A stretch of DNA of 43,647 bases from an uncultured Bacteroidales bacterium. GTDB lineage: Bacteria; Bacteroidota; Bacteroidia; Bacteroidales; FEN-979. The stretch spans positions 1-43,647 of the forward strand of contig CAIRDP010000001.1 in NCBI GenBank assembly GCA_903877385.1, in the 5' to 3' direction. The translations under genes were made by a program, and so were the position numbers. The notes beneath the pieces are model-generated. The model was not told where the DNA came from. It saw only the letters and a list, made by a program, of their open reading frames with translations, and did no database searches. Positions 17,316 through 25,342 of this stretch are shown piece by piece. Every line of letters begins with the position of its first letter. Positions within the stretch are counted from its first letter, which is position 1.

Positions 17316-17426
17316 ATGTCAAAAGGACAAGACGTTAAAAAGAGCGTAAAAAAAGAGCCAACAAAAACGCTGAAAGAAAAAAGGCTGGAAAAGAAGGAAA
17401 AGAAAGAAAAGAAGAGCAAATACTAA
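17316..17426 (+). CDS. Lysine-rich microprotein, 36 residues
   Basis: Short reading frame beginning MSKGQDVKKSVKKEPTKTLK and ending KEKKSKY before TAA. About 45% of residues are Lys and several are Glu, so the product is a strongly basic, probably helical or disordered protein. It has a -7 box upstream and a strong terminator 39 bases downstream, the layout of an independent gene. Very similar small basic proteins starting MSKG..KK..KKEP are, to my knowledge, common in Bacteroidota, with no known role. Binding to RNA, DNA or ribosomes is a guess from charge only. Confidence 0.65.
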   Translation: MSKGQDVKKSVKKEPTKTLKEKRLEKKEKKEKKSKY

Positions 17427-17465
17427 ACCAAGGAGACCGCTTTCATTTTCGCTTTCCGTTACATT

Positions 17466-17510
17466 AAACGAAAAACCCTGTAGCATAAAGTGTTACAGGG
17501 TTTTTCGTTT
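17466..17510. terminator. Strong two-way intrinsic terminator
   Basis: A perfect 17-bp stem: AAACGAAAAACCCTGTA (17466-17482), an 11-base loop, then TACAGGGTTTTTCGTTT (17494-17510). The A-rich and T-rich arms give a T-run on both strands. It ends the microprotein transcript from the left and the tRNA-Asp (and comEC operon) transcript from the right. Confidence 0.85.
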
Positions 17511-17517
17511 GATACTG

Positions 17518-17591
17518 CGGACTGGACGAGACTCGAACTCGCGACCTCCGCCGTGACAGGGCGGCATTCTAACCAGCTGAACTACCAGTCC
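17518..17591 (-). tRNA. tRNA-Asp (anticodon GTC)
   Basis: The 7-bp acceptor stem GGACTGG/CCAGTCC closes a full cloverleaf. The D-arm starts GTAGTTCAGCTGG, the anticodon loop is CTGTCAC inside GCCGC/GCGG pairing, and the T-arm is GCGAGTTCGAGTCTCGT-like. The discriminator is G, which fits tRNA-Asp. CCA is not encoded. It has its own promoter just upstream and the two-way terminator just downstream. Confidence 0.95.
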
Positions 17592-17604
17592 ATTATTCCG
17601 GCTG

Positions 17605-17635
17605 CAAAAGTATATCATTTTTGTGGGATATCAAA
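17605..17635 (-). promoter_or_regulatory. Bacteroidota-type promoter for tRNA-Asp
   Basis: On the minus strand TTTG (17632-17635), a 19-base gap, then TACTTTTG (17605-17612). Transcription would start a few bases before the tRNA 5' end at 17591. The boxes sit between the comEC stop and the tRNA, so the tRNA is made independently of comEC. Confidence 0.7.
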
Positions 17636-17643
17636 AAAAATTA

Positions 17644-19746
17644 TTATTCTTCCTGATAAAATCCGCTTGATTTCAAGTCATAGAATTTTATCCCCAGGCG
17701 GCGGGCCTGGTCCGACCAGTCAATTATTTTTGAATGGGAAGCGGTTGATGCATTCAGTATGATTTCAGGAGAAAAAACATTTTTCAAGCGGTCCAGATTG
17801 TAAGAGGCCGGCCTGCTGATGAGCAGAATATCGGCATGGATCCTGAGATGAAAATTTTTGCTGATGGGTGAATCCAGGATATAAAGCCGCCTGTGGTTTG
17901 CAATAATCATGTTCCCGAAGCGGCCCAGTTCAGGGAAACCCGCAGCCTTCTGCCATCCCCTGAAGTTTACCCACCTCTGCTGAACAGAATTCACCTTGGC
18001 TGCCATTTGCTCATTGCCGATCTGGTCGGCGATAAAGGGGTCCTTCAACATCCGCAGACCTGAATAAAAACATGCTTCATCCCTGCCTCTCATATACCTG
18101 ATCACATACCCCTGGCTGCCCTGGTGCACAGCCAGTCCGTTTCGAGCTGAGCTGCTTAATTTGCCTGTCATCACCTGAACTTCCAGCATGATAAGGCAGC
18201 AAAGGGCAGGCATTAAGAACACAGGCTGCCGCCTGCTCAGAAAAAGAAATATAAATGAGATTAAAAGATACAACAGGCAGACTTCCACAACAGTAGGGAA
18301 AAACCCGCTGCTTACCGCACCCGGTAGCGATCCTATGAATAGTACGCTATGATTTAGGCCTTTCAGTAACAGCTTTAATGCCGAAATTGTAAGGTTCCCC
18401 ACTATGGGAAGGGGTGAGAATACGAGTCCCAGTATTCCCATCAGTATTATTCCGTTTGATAAGGGGACTATGACCAGGTTTGACAGTATAAAGTAGTTGG
18501 GAAAACGGTGAAAATAATACAGGCTAAGAGGGAAGGTCGCGATCTGGGCCGCCATGGATACAGCAACCAGGGCCCATATTTTATCGGGCAGCCAGTGATG
18601 CGTCACATAAAGGTCATAGATGGGCTTATTCAGGATAACGATGCCTATCACGGCAAGGTACGAAAGCTGGAACCCTACATCTGAAAGTATTGAAGTATCC
18701 ATTACCAAAAGGAAGAAAACCGAGGCACTGATCACGTTCAGCATTTCGGGCTTCCGCCTGATCGTTTTGCCAATGATCATAAACCCGAGGCAGGTTGCGG
18801 CCCTCAGTACTGCCGGGGAAAAGCCTGTTATTGCAGCATAGGAGGCAATGAACAGCAATTGAATGAGGGATTTAAACCAAATTCCGTGCCTGAATTTTGA
18901 CAGGAACGAGAGGGCCGTTTCGAGGAACAGGAAAATAATCCCCACGTGCATGCCCGAAACAGAAAGAATATGCATGGTTCCGCTGGAGGCGAATGCTGAT
19001 TTAAGGTGGCTGTCTATTTCATTGACATAACCCAGGAGAAGGGCTGCTGCAACCGAGAACTCCTGCCCCGAAAGGCCTTTCTCCCTGAAAATCCGCAGGA
19101 GTTTATCCCGGGCCCTGAAGGCAAGCCTGCTGATGCTGCTGACATTACCGCCAGGAATCTCATAGCAGTCGGTCTTTTTGCACCCCATCTCAAACCTGAT
19201 CCCTTTATCATATAAATAGGAGCGAAAATTAAATGAATGCCTGGCTGCGAAGAACACCAGTTTCTCAGGTCTTCCGTGTACAATGAAATAGCTGCCATAT
19301 GAAAGCACTGGAGTTTCCTGTGATCCGTATACTTTGATGAATATCTTTGTTCTCAATGGCTTCCATGCACCGGAGTCGTAAATTGAAACTGCATCAGCAA
19401 CTGCAGTTAAACCTGTCTTCTTTATTATGGGGCATTCGCTGACCCTGGCGAGTAAAACTACAGGCTTATAGAAATCCGCTTCAGGTCTGTGCCTGTCGTT
19501 AAAGCCGGTATTCGCATACTGGAAACCTGATAAAAGAAAGGCAAAAGTGATTGACAAACCTGTCATCCACCTCAATCTGTATGAAAGGGTTAAGAATTGG
19601 AATAAAAACAGCTCCAGGCAGAATGCCAGTATTACCGAAGGTAAAACGTAAACAGGTAAAGAAGGATTGAAAACCTGCCCAAGTATAATGCCGGCAATAA
19701 ACGGGATTACCAGCCTGAGTAAAGGTACCGGCCTCCAGGAATTCAT
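17644..19746 (-). CDS. comEC: ComEC/Rec2 family DNA uptake channel protein
   Basis: Protein of 700 residues. N-terminal hydrophobic helices are followed by a DUF4131/OB-like soluble part (about 60-215). The competence core has the HILSVSGMHVGIIF motif near residue 260 and seven or more membrane segments (about 270-510). In transformable bacteria ComEC passes single-stranded DNA through the inner membrane. The C-terminal region (about 530-700) occupies the place of the metallo-beta-lactamase domain but lacks a visible HxHxDH metal motif; only DILLISRPA resembles it. It is the last gene of the nine-gene operon, 52 bases after a TPR gene. An HhH ComEA-like gene occurs at 7961-8662. Confidence 0.92.
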   Translation of the reverse strand: MNSWRPVPLLRLVIPFIAGIILGQVFNPSLPVYVLPSVILAFCLELFLFQFLTLSYRLRWMTGLSITFAFLLSGFQYANTGFNDRHRPEADFYKPVVLLARVSECPIIKKTGLTAVADAVSIYDSGAWKPLRTKIFIKVYGSQETPVLSYGSYFIVHGRPEKLVFFAARHSFNFRSYLYDKGIRFEMGCKKTDCYEIPGGNVSSISRLAFRARDKLLRIFREKGLSGQEFSVAAALLLGYVNEIDSHLKSAFASSGTMHILSVSGMHVGIIFLFLETALSFLSKFRHGIWFKSLIQLLFIASYAAITGFSPAVLRAATCLGFMIIGKTIRRKPEMLNVISASVFFLLVMDTSILSDVGFQLSYLAVIGIVILNKPIYDLYVTHHWLPDKIWALVAVSMAAQIATFPLSLYYFHRFPNYFILSNLVIVPLSNGIILMGILGLVFSPLPIVGNLTISALKLLLKGLNHSVLFIGSLPGAVSSGFFPTVVEVCLLYLLISFIFLFLSRRQPVFLMPALCCLIMLEVQVMTGKLSSSARNGLAVHQGSQGYVIRYMRGRDEACFYSGLRMLKDPFIADQIGNEQMAAKVNSVQQRWVNFRGWQKAAGFPELGRFGNMIIANHRRLYILDSPISKNFHLRIHADILLISRPASYNLDRLKNVFSPEIILNASTASHSKIIDWSDQARRLGIKFYDLKSSGFYQEE

Positions 19747-19798
19747 GTCTTTTCGTGATTTTCTCAGAACTTAATCCGGGAAACCAGGAAAAGTGGCA

Positions 19799-20734
19799 TT
19801 ATTTTTTACAATATTTTACAAGGTAAGACCTGGCTTTTTCATTTCCGAGGGCCGAGGCTTTCTCCCAATCACGGCAGGCTTCCTCCGGCTTTTCAAGATA
19901 TTGCCTGGCAACACCGCGGTTTGTATAGGCTTCGTCGCTGTTTGCCTGAAGTTTTATTATTTCAGAATAGGTGGCAACCGCATCGGCATATTGTTTGAGA
20001 TACATTTGGGCAAGCGCCTTGTTCATAAGAGCCGGTATATCCCCCGGCCTCATACTGATCACGTGAATGAAATCAAGTTTGGCATCCTGGTACTGCCCGG
20101 TTGCTGCCAGGGCAACGCCCCGGCTTGAATAATAATCGGCCTGCATGCTGTCGGTTTTAATGGCTTCGTTGAAATCCCTGATCGCAGCAGTGTAATCTTT
20201 CAGATTATAAGAGCATAATCCCCGGTTATATATTGCTTCCGGGAATACGGGCTTGTATTGAAGAGCACGTGTGAAATTCATCATAGCCTCAGTATAATTC
20301 CCCATTTCCATCAGGTCCAGCCCCTTATTATAAAATGCATCCGGGAAATCGGCTTTAAGGGCAACTGCCCTGGTATAATCATTAATTGCCCCGTCATAGT
20401 CCTTTAAGGCATCTTTTGCCAGGGCCCTGTGAAAAAACGGCTCGGCATAGGACTTGCGCAGGTCAAGCACCCGGTTAAAATCATTAATTGCGCCCTGGTA
20501 ATCCTGCATTTCATATTTAAGGACTCCACGGTTGTAAAAAGCTTCCGCGCTGCCTGAATCCGTTAAAACAGCCTTGTCAAGATCCCTGAGTGCCGATGCG
20601 TAATCGCCCAGCCTGGCTTTAAGTATGCCCGAATCGATCAGGACCTTATTCAGCCTTACCTGGGCCTCAACCCGGCCTGAAAATAAAAAGGAAAACAGAA
20701 CTGTGATAAAGAGAAATACGCTGGCCTTCTTCAT
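19799..20734 (-). CDS. Exported TPR protein (second of a tandem pair)
   Basis: Protein of 311 residues with a signal peptide (MKKASVFLFITVLFSFLFSG, cleavage near RVEAQ). It has about seven TPR units of 34 residues, such as AEAFYNRGVLKYEMQDYQGA and PEAIYNRGLCSYNLKDYTAA. The last unit ends with EACRDWEKASALGNEKARSY and two C-terminal lysines, the same ending pattern as the neighbouring TPR protein. It should form a right-handed helical scaffold in the periplasm. Partner unknown. It follows its paralogue by 8 bases. Confidence 0.85.
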   Translation of the reverse strand: MKKASVFLFITVLFSFLFSGRVEAQVRLNKVLIDSGILKARLGDYASALRDLDKAVLTDSGSAEAFYNRGVLKYEMQDYQGAINDFNRVLDLRKSYAEPFFHRALAKDALKDYDGAINDYTRAVALKADFPDAFYNKGLDLMEMGNYTEAMMNFTRALQYKPVFPEAIYNRGLCSYNLKDYTAAIRDFNEAIKTDSMQADYYSSRGVALAATGQYQDAKLDFIHVISMRPGDIPALMNKALAQMYLKQYADAVATYSEIIKLQANSDEAYTNRGVARQYLEKPEEACRDWEKASALGNEKARSYLVKYCKK

Positions 20735-20742
20735 CCGAAGGT

Positions 20743-21690
20743 TTACTTGCAGTTTTTAATGATGAGATCCTTGGCTTCGACAAGCCCCAGGTCAAAGGAC
20801 ATATTCCAGTCCTTGCAGGCGCCGTCCAGGTCACCCAGGGCCTGCTTTGCCCTCCCGCGGTTATTATATGCCTCCGCATCCTTCGGGTTCAGTTCAATAG
20901 CCTTATCCAGGTCCTGCATTGCACCCTTGTAATCCTTAAGCGTTATCTTGGCAGCACCCCTGTTATTTAATGCTCCCGAATTTTTCGGGTCCCTTTTCAA
21001 GGCGACATTGTAATCGAGAATTGCACCGCTAACATCCTGCAGGTTCTGTCGGACCATGCCCCGGTTTGTGAATACATCGGGAAAAGCAGAGTCGATCTTA
21101 ACAACGGAATTATAATTTTCAAGCGCCTCCTTGTAATCCTGCTTCTGAAGTTTAACAGCAGCAAGATAGTTATATGCCGCAGCATTGGTATGGTCATATC
21201 TGATGGCTAATGTCAGGTCCTCGCCGGCTCCGTCAATATCATTCATCTGGTATTTGCAGGCACCTCTGATAAAATAAGCCCTTGGATTTTTAACGGATAA
21301 TTCCAGCGATTTTGTTGCATCTTCTACGGCCTGGGTATATTGATTGTTCATCATATAGCAATAAGCCCTCGACATATAGGCGCTGGTACTCTCGTAGGTA
21401 TTGACTGATTTGGTAAAATCCTCGATGGCAGCTTCAAGTTTGCCGTCCCTTGCCTTGGCCGAACCCGACTGGAAATAAGCCTGGGCCTCCTTCTGCTGGG
21501 GTGTGAGTTCCTTTACCGGGTTTATCTTTACTTCCTTTACCGATTTTCCTTTTACGGTATCGGCTTTCGCAGAGCTAAGCTTAAGTTTTTGTGTTGTCTG
21601 ATTTTTGTTGGTAGTTGTTGTTTGTGCCATCAATCCTCCGGTCATTCCAAAAACCATCAGATAAAAAAGTATAAAAATCTTCTTCTCCAT
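20743..21690 (-). CDS. Exported TPR protein (first of a tandem pair)
   Basis: Protein of 315 residues when started at the ATG at 21690, which gives a clean signal peptide (MEKKIFILFYLMVFGMTGGL, cleavage near MAQ). An ATG at 21729, directly after the lpxB stop, would add 13 residues and spoil the signal, so I prefer the later one. A low-complexity Thr/Gln/Lys linker precedes about six TPR units (for example SGALNNRGAAKITLKDYKGA). The C-terminal ACKDWNMSFDLGLVEAKDL matches the paralogue downstream. It is probably a periplasmic scaffold co-expressed with LpxB and SurE. Confidence 0.83.
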   Translation of the reverse strand: MEKKIFILFYLMVFGMTGGLMAQTTTTNKNQTTQKLKLSSAKADTVKGKSVKEVKINPVKELTPQQKEAQAYFQSGSAKARDGKLEAAIEDFTKSVNTYESTSAYMSRAYCYMMNNQYTQAVEDATKSLELSVKNPRAYFIRGACKYQMNDIDGAGEDLTLAIRYDHTNAAAYNYLAAVKLQKQDYKEALENYNSVVKIDSAFPDVFTNRGMVRQNLQDVSGAILDYNVALKRDPKNSGALNNRGAAKITLKDYKGAMQDLDKAIELNPKDAEAYNNRGRAKQALGDLDGACKDWNMSFDLGLVEAKDLIIKNCK

Positions 21691-21729
21691 AATTTTTAAT
21701 TTCTCTCTGTTGTTAATAAATTTATCCAT

Positions 21730-22857
21730 TTACTTAACTGATTTATCGCTCAAATATTGTGTCATTTTTAAAGCTGCCCTTGCCGAAGCGCCACCTCCCC
21801 CAAGCATTTCTTTAACCTGCCTGTATCCATCCAGGATCTCTTTCCTTCCTTCCGGCTGCAGAAGCCCGTTGAGCTCAAAAACCAATCTGCCGGTATTGAA
21901 GTCCTTCTGAATAAGTTCCTTTACAACAAGGCGGCCTGCAATCAGGTTTACAAGCGAGATAAAATCAACCTTGACAATCCTCTTTGCAATTTCAAACGAT
22001 AAGGGATTGCCTTTATAACAGACAATCTGCGGCACATTCATCAGTGCAGTCTCAAGTGTGGCTGTGCCCGAAGTCACAAGGGCCGCAACGGAATTACTGA
22101 GCAGGTCATAGGTTTGCCCCGATACAAGACCCACCCTGGCATTACCGATCAGCGAAAGATAAAAGCCGGAAGGTAATGAAGGGGCTGCAGCAATAACAAA
22201 CTGGTGATCGGGGAATGAGGGGATGACTTCCAGCATGACCGAGAGCATGCTTTTTATCTCCATCTTCCGGCTGCCGGGCAGAAGTGCAATCAATGGCTTG
22301 TCGGGTAGTTTGTTCTCAGCTAAAAATGAAACACGGTTTTTCAGCTTCATCCGTTCATGAATGGCATCGAGCAGCGGATGGCCTGGGAAATCGGCATCCA
22401 CCCCGTGTTTCCGGTAAAATTCCTGTTCAAAAGGCAGGATCACGAACATATGCTCAACCGACCGCCTGATCGTTTTCACCCTTGAGGATTTCCATGCCCA
22501 AAGCTGGGGTGAGATGTAATAAAAAACCCTTATGCCTTTTGATGCGGCAAAACCCGCGATCCTCAGGTTGAACCCGGGGTAATCGACCAGAATGAGGACA
22601 TCCGGATGGTACCAGAGTATGTCTTTTTCACAGAATTTCAGGTTTCCTATGATCCGGGGAAGATGGGATACAACTTCGAGAAAACCCATGAAGGCAAGAT
22701 CACGGAAATGCCTTACTAGAACGGCCCCCTCCTTTTGCATGAGATCGCCTCCCCAGCAGCGAAATAAAGCATGAGGATCCAGGGCTTTCAATTCCCTCAT
22801 CAGGTTCGAGGCATGGAGGTCGCCCGAAGCTTCTCCCGCTATGATGTAATATTTCAT
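21730..22857 (-). CDS. lpxB: Lipid-A-disaccharide synthase
   Basis: Glycosyltransferase (family 19) of 375 residues that joins UDP-diacylglucosamine and lipid X to form the lipid A disaccharide at the inner membrane. The N-terminus MKYYIIAGEASGDLHASNLM is the family signature, followed by CWGGDLMQKEGA and the LAFMGFLEVV block. The C-terminal half has LLPGSRKMEIKSML and the SGTATLETALMNVPQIVCYK nucleotide-sugar site. Its ATG overlaps the surE stop (ATGA). Together with kdsC in the same operon it shows that the organism makes Kdo-lipid A. Confidence 0.97.
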   Translation of the reverse strand: MKYYIIAGEASGDLHASNLMRELKALDPHALFRCWGGDLMQKEGAVLVRHFRDLAFMGFLEVVSHLPRIIGNLKFCEKDILWYHPDVLILVDYPGFNLRIAGFAASKGIRVFYYISPQLWAWKSSRVKTIRRSVEHMFVILPFEQEFYRKHGVDADFPGHPLLDAIHERMKLKNRVSFLAENKLPDKPLIALLPGSRKMEIKSMLSVMLEVIPSFPDHQFVIAAAPSLPSGFYLSLIGNARVGLVSGQTYDLLSNSVAALVTSGTATLETALMNVPQIVCYKGNPLSFEIAKRIVKVDFISLVNLIAGRLVVKELIQKDFNTGRLVFELNGLLQPEGRKEILDGYRQVKEMLGGGGASARAALKMTQYLSDKSVK

Positions 22858-23651
22858 GAAAACCAGTTTGAAACAGGCTTTATCGCCTTATTTGCGGTAA
22901 AATCAAATTGCACCGGCACTACGGCAATATACCGGTTGTCCATAGCCCATTCATCAGTGTCTTTCCCATGCCCGGTTTTCACAAAGACGCCTGTCATCCA
23001 GTAATACTTCCTGCCCTGGGGATCAGTTCTCTCGATAAAATCTTCCTGCCATGTGCCTTCCGACTGTCGGCAGACTTTTATGCCCCTGATCTTATTCCCA
23101 GGGATGGCAGGGATGTTCACGTTAAGACAAACGCCTTCGGGCAGTTTATGACTTATGACTTCCTGTACTATCTTTTTAATATAGGGGGCGGATGGGCGAA
23201 AGTCGGCGTCCTGGCTGGAATCGGCGAGCGAGAACCCGGCAGAGCTCACACCTGCAAGGGCTCCCTCGAAAACAGCGGCCATGGTCCCCGAATAGATGAT
23301 GTTAATCGAAGAATTTGTTCCGTGATTGATGCCCGAAAAAAGAAAATCAGCCCTCCTTTTCAAAACAACTTTAAAAGCCAGTTTAACACAGTCGGCAGGA
23401 GTGCCGTTGCAGCTGTATTCCTCGTAATCCGTTTCCTTGCTGATCAGGTGAAGGCGTAAGGGATGGTTCACTGTAACGGCATGGGCGGTGCCTGACTGAG
23501 GCTTGTCGGGAGCAACAACGACGACTTTGCCGAAGGGCTTCACAATCTCAATAAGACACCTCAGGCCGGGCGCTTTAATGCTGTCGTCGTTGGTTAGCAA
23601 TATAAGAGGCTTTCGCGGCATTACTCTTCGTTCTTTGTTCTTTTCAACCAT
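22854..23651 (-). CDS. surE: 5'/3'-nucleotidase SurE
   Basis: Metal-dependent phosphatase acting on nucleoside monophosphates, 265 residues from ATG 23651. That start overlaps the maf stop (TGATG). An ATG at 23621 gives MPRKPLILLTNDDS, closer to the usual family N-terminus, so the true start may be there. Metal ligands are the DD of LLTNDDS, the Ser in the PQSGTAHAVT loop and the Asn of FSGINHGTN. The base after the DD pair is usually Gly (NDDG) and is Ser here. Activity is cytosolic. It is the fifth gene of the operon and couples to lpxB. Confidence 0.95.
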   Translation of the reverse strand: MVEKNKERRVMPRKPLILLTNDDSIKAPGLRCLIEIVKPFGKVVVVAPDKPQSGTAHAVTVNHPLRLHLISKETDYEEYSCNGTPADCVKLAFKVVLKRRADFLFSGINHGTNSSINIIYSGTMAAVFEGALAGVSSAGFSLADSSQDADFRPSAPYIKKIVQEVISHKLPEGVCLNVNIPAIPGNKIRGIKVCRQSEGTWQEDFIERTDPQGRKYYWMTGVFVKTGHGKDTDEWAMDNRYIAVVPVQFDFTANKAIKPVSNWFS

Positions 23652-24235
23652 CAGAAAAGGAGCAGTTCTTCATACAATTCCTTGACCGGCAAGCCCATAA
23701 TATTGAAAAACGATCCTTCGATCTTGCTGATACCGATGTAACCTATCCATTCCTGTACGCCATATCCCCCGGCTTTATCAAAAGGCTGGAAATTCCTGAT
23801 GTAATATTCAATCTCTTCAAGGCTCAGCTTCTTAAAATACACCGAGGATAATACATGAAAGGTCCTTTTCTTCTTTTTTGACTTCAGGCATACAGCCGTA
23901 ATCACATCGTGCCTGTTACCCGACAGCTTTTTCAGCATGATCACAGCTTCATCATGGTTGGCCGGTTTCCCAAGGATCTCGTGCCCCAGCACTACGATTG
24001 TATCCGCAGCTATCAGTATGGACTTCTGATTCATCCTGCCGGTGTCGAAACTGGCAGCTTTCAGTTCGGCAAGGAAAATCGCGATCTCTTCGGGCTTGAG
24101 CCCTGCTGGGTATTCTTCCTTGACATAGGTTGTACAGATCTCGAAATCCAAACCCAGTTCCTTTAGCAGGTACTGCCGCCTGGGGGAAGCCGAGGCCAGA
24201 ACAAGATGATACCCTTCCAAACGTTTGTTTATCAT
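23651..24235 (-). CDS. maf: Maf family nucleoside triphosphate pyrophosphatase
   Basis: House-cleaning pyrophosphatase of 194 residues that removes odd or modified NTPs (dTTP/UTP or related) in the cytosol. The nucleotide-binding LVLASASPRRQYLLKELGL stretch (about 11-29) and the ILIAADTIVVLGHEILGKP segment are diagnostic. The GYGVQEWIGYIGISKIEGSF block completes the active site. Length matches the family. It starts one base after the prenyltransferase stop and its own stop overlaps the surE ATG. Confidence 0.95.
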   Translation of the reverse strand: MINKRLEGYHLVLASASPRRQYLLKELGLDFEICTTYVKEEYPAGLKPEEIAIFLAELKAASFDTGRMNQKSILIAADTIVVLGHEILGKPANHDEAVIMLKKLSGNRHDVITAVCLKSKKKKRTFHVLSSVYFKKLSLEEIEYYIRNFQPFDKAGGYGVQEWIGYIGISKIEGSFFNIMGLPVKELYEELLLF

Positions 24236-24236
24236 A

Positions 24237-25211
24237 TTATTTGCTGATTGCTATAAGTTGCATTGATAACACCCCTGCCACCATGATTATCTTGCATATG
24301 TTGCTCATGATATGATATTCCTCAGGTGTGTTTGATTTGAAAACCCTGTAGATAAGATAAATCATTGGTGCCAGGGTAGTGGCAAGAAGATACCAGAAAA
24401 CCAACATCAGTGTGAGATTGTATAATACCAAAAGCGAGTATGCCAGAAGAAATATCGTGACGAGAATGAGAGCAGTGACGATCCACCTGCTTTTATTGAT
24501 GCCGAATACAATCGGTATTGTGTGGCAGCCTACCCTGGCATCCCCTTTAACATCCTCCATATCCTTGATAATTTCCCTGTAAAAAGTTACAAGAAACGCA
24601 AAAAGAGCATAGGCTGTAAATAATTTCCCAAACCACCATAAATCAGGCGCAAGGTCTGCAAAAAAATCAGGATGAAGTCTCAGCCAGAAAAATTCATACA
24701 TATACACTATCAGTACAACCAGGGCCGATAGAAATGCTACGATAAAATTACCCCAGAAAAGCATGCGCTTGTATTTAGCCGAATAGAACCATAAAAGCAC
24801 CCCGGTGAAGGGAAAAATCAGGCCAAAGCTGAGAACCCTCACCCTGAATGCAAGGTAAAAACCAAGCAGGCTGCCAAGCGTTGTAAGCAGTAGATGCCAT
24901 TTGATGGCTGTCCTCCCGGGAATAATCCTCCCAACGATAAGCTGAGATGGTTTATTGATCTCATCGATCCTGATGTCGAAATAATCATTGATAATATAGC
25001 CTCCTGTTGTTATCAGTAAGGTGGCCAAACAAAGCAGGGTGAAATCAAGAAAAGGGGTCATCACTTCGGTATCCCCGTTATACAGAAAGGGTGCAAAAAG
25101 GCAACACCTTAACAGGAATTGGGTAAGGACAATGATGAGGAGGTTAGGCAGGCGTATAAAAGTTATAAACCTCCCTGCTTTGCTCATAAATGAGATCATT
25201 TTGTTTTGCAT
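24237..25211 (-). CDS. UbiA family prenyltransferase
   Basis: Integral membrane enzyme of 324 residues with eight or nine hydrophobic segments. The two aspartate motifs are NDYFDIRID (75-83), which is the NxxxDxxxD form, and DMEDVKGDARVG (about 217-228). The family transfers a prenyl chain to an aromatic ring, a glycerol phosphate or another acceptor. Relatives in this operon context are often labelled geranylgeranylglycerol-phosphate geranylgeranyltransferase, but the acceptor cannot be decided from sequence. It starts 96 bases after kdsC and nearly touches maf. Confidence 0.88.
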   Translation of the reverse strand: MQNKMISFMSKAGRFITFIRLPNLLIIVLTQFLLRCCLFAPFLYNGDTEVMTPFLDFTLLCLATLLITTGGYIINDYFDIRIDEINKPSQLIVGRIIPGRTAIKWHLLLTTLGSLLGFYLAFRVRVLSFGLIFPFTGVLLWFYSAKYKRMLFWGNFIVAFLSALVVLIVYMYEFFWLRLHPDFFADLAPDLWWFGKLFTAYALFAFLVTFYREIIKDMEDVKGDARVGCHTIPIVFGINKSRWIVTALILVTIFLLAYSLLVLYNLTLMLVFWYLLATTLAPMIYLIYRVFKSNTPEEYHIMSNICKIIMVAGVLSMQLIAISK

Positions 25212-25280
25212 AAGTTATAATTCGTTTCGGCAGAAACCAGGCGCCAGGTTCATCTTTTAATGCCCGAAACCAGGAATTCC

Positions 25281-25342
25281 CATCTCTCCATCCCACATCC
25301 CGTCATATCACCACCTCACCATCTCACTATCTCCATTCATCC
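25281..25342. repeat. Low-complexity GTGAGATG-type tract, partly inside kdsC
   Basis: On the minus strand units GTGAGATG, GTGAGGTG, GTGATATG follow one another and run on into GGGATGTGGGATGGAGAGATG. The tract covers the last 11 codons of kdsC (25311-25342) and the spacer after it. A similar short string (AGTGAGATAGTGA) occurs at the rny / DUF421 junction. Confidence 0.6.

Noticed and set aside
22908-23459. 183-codon frame antisense to surE
   Set aside because: Shadow of surE with no recognisable domain.
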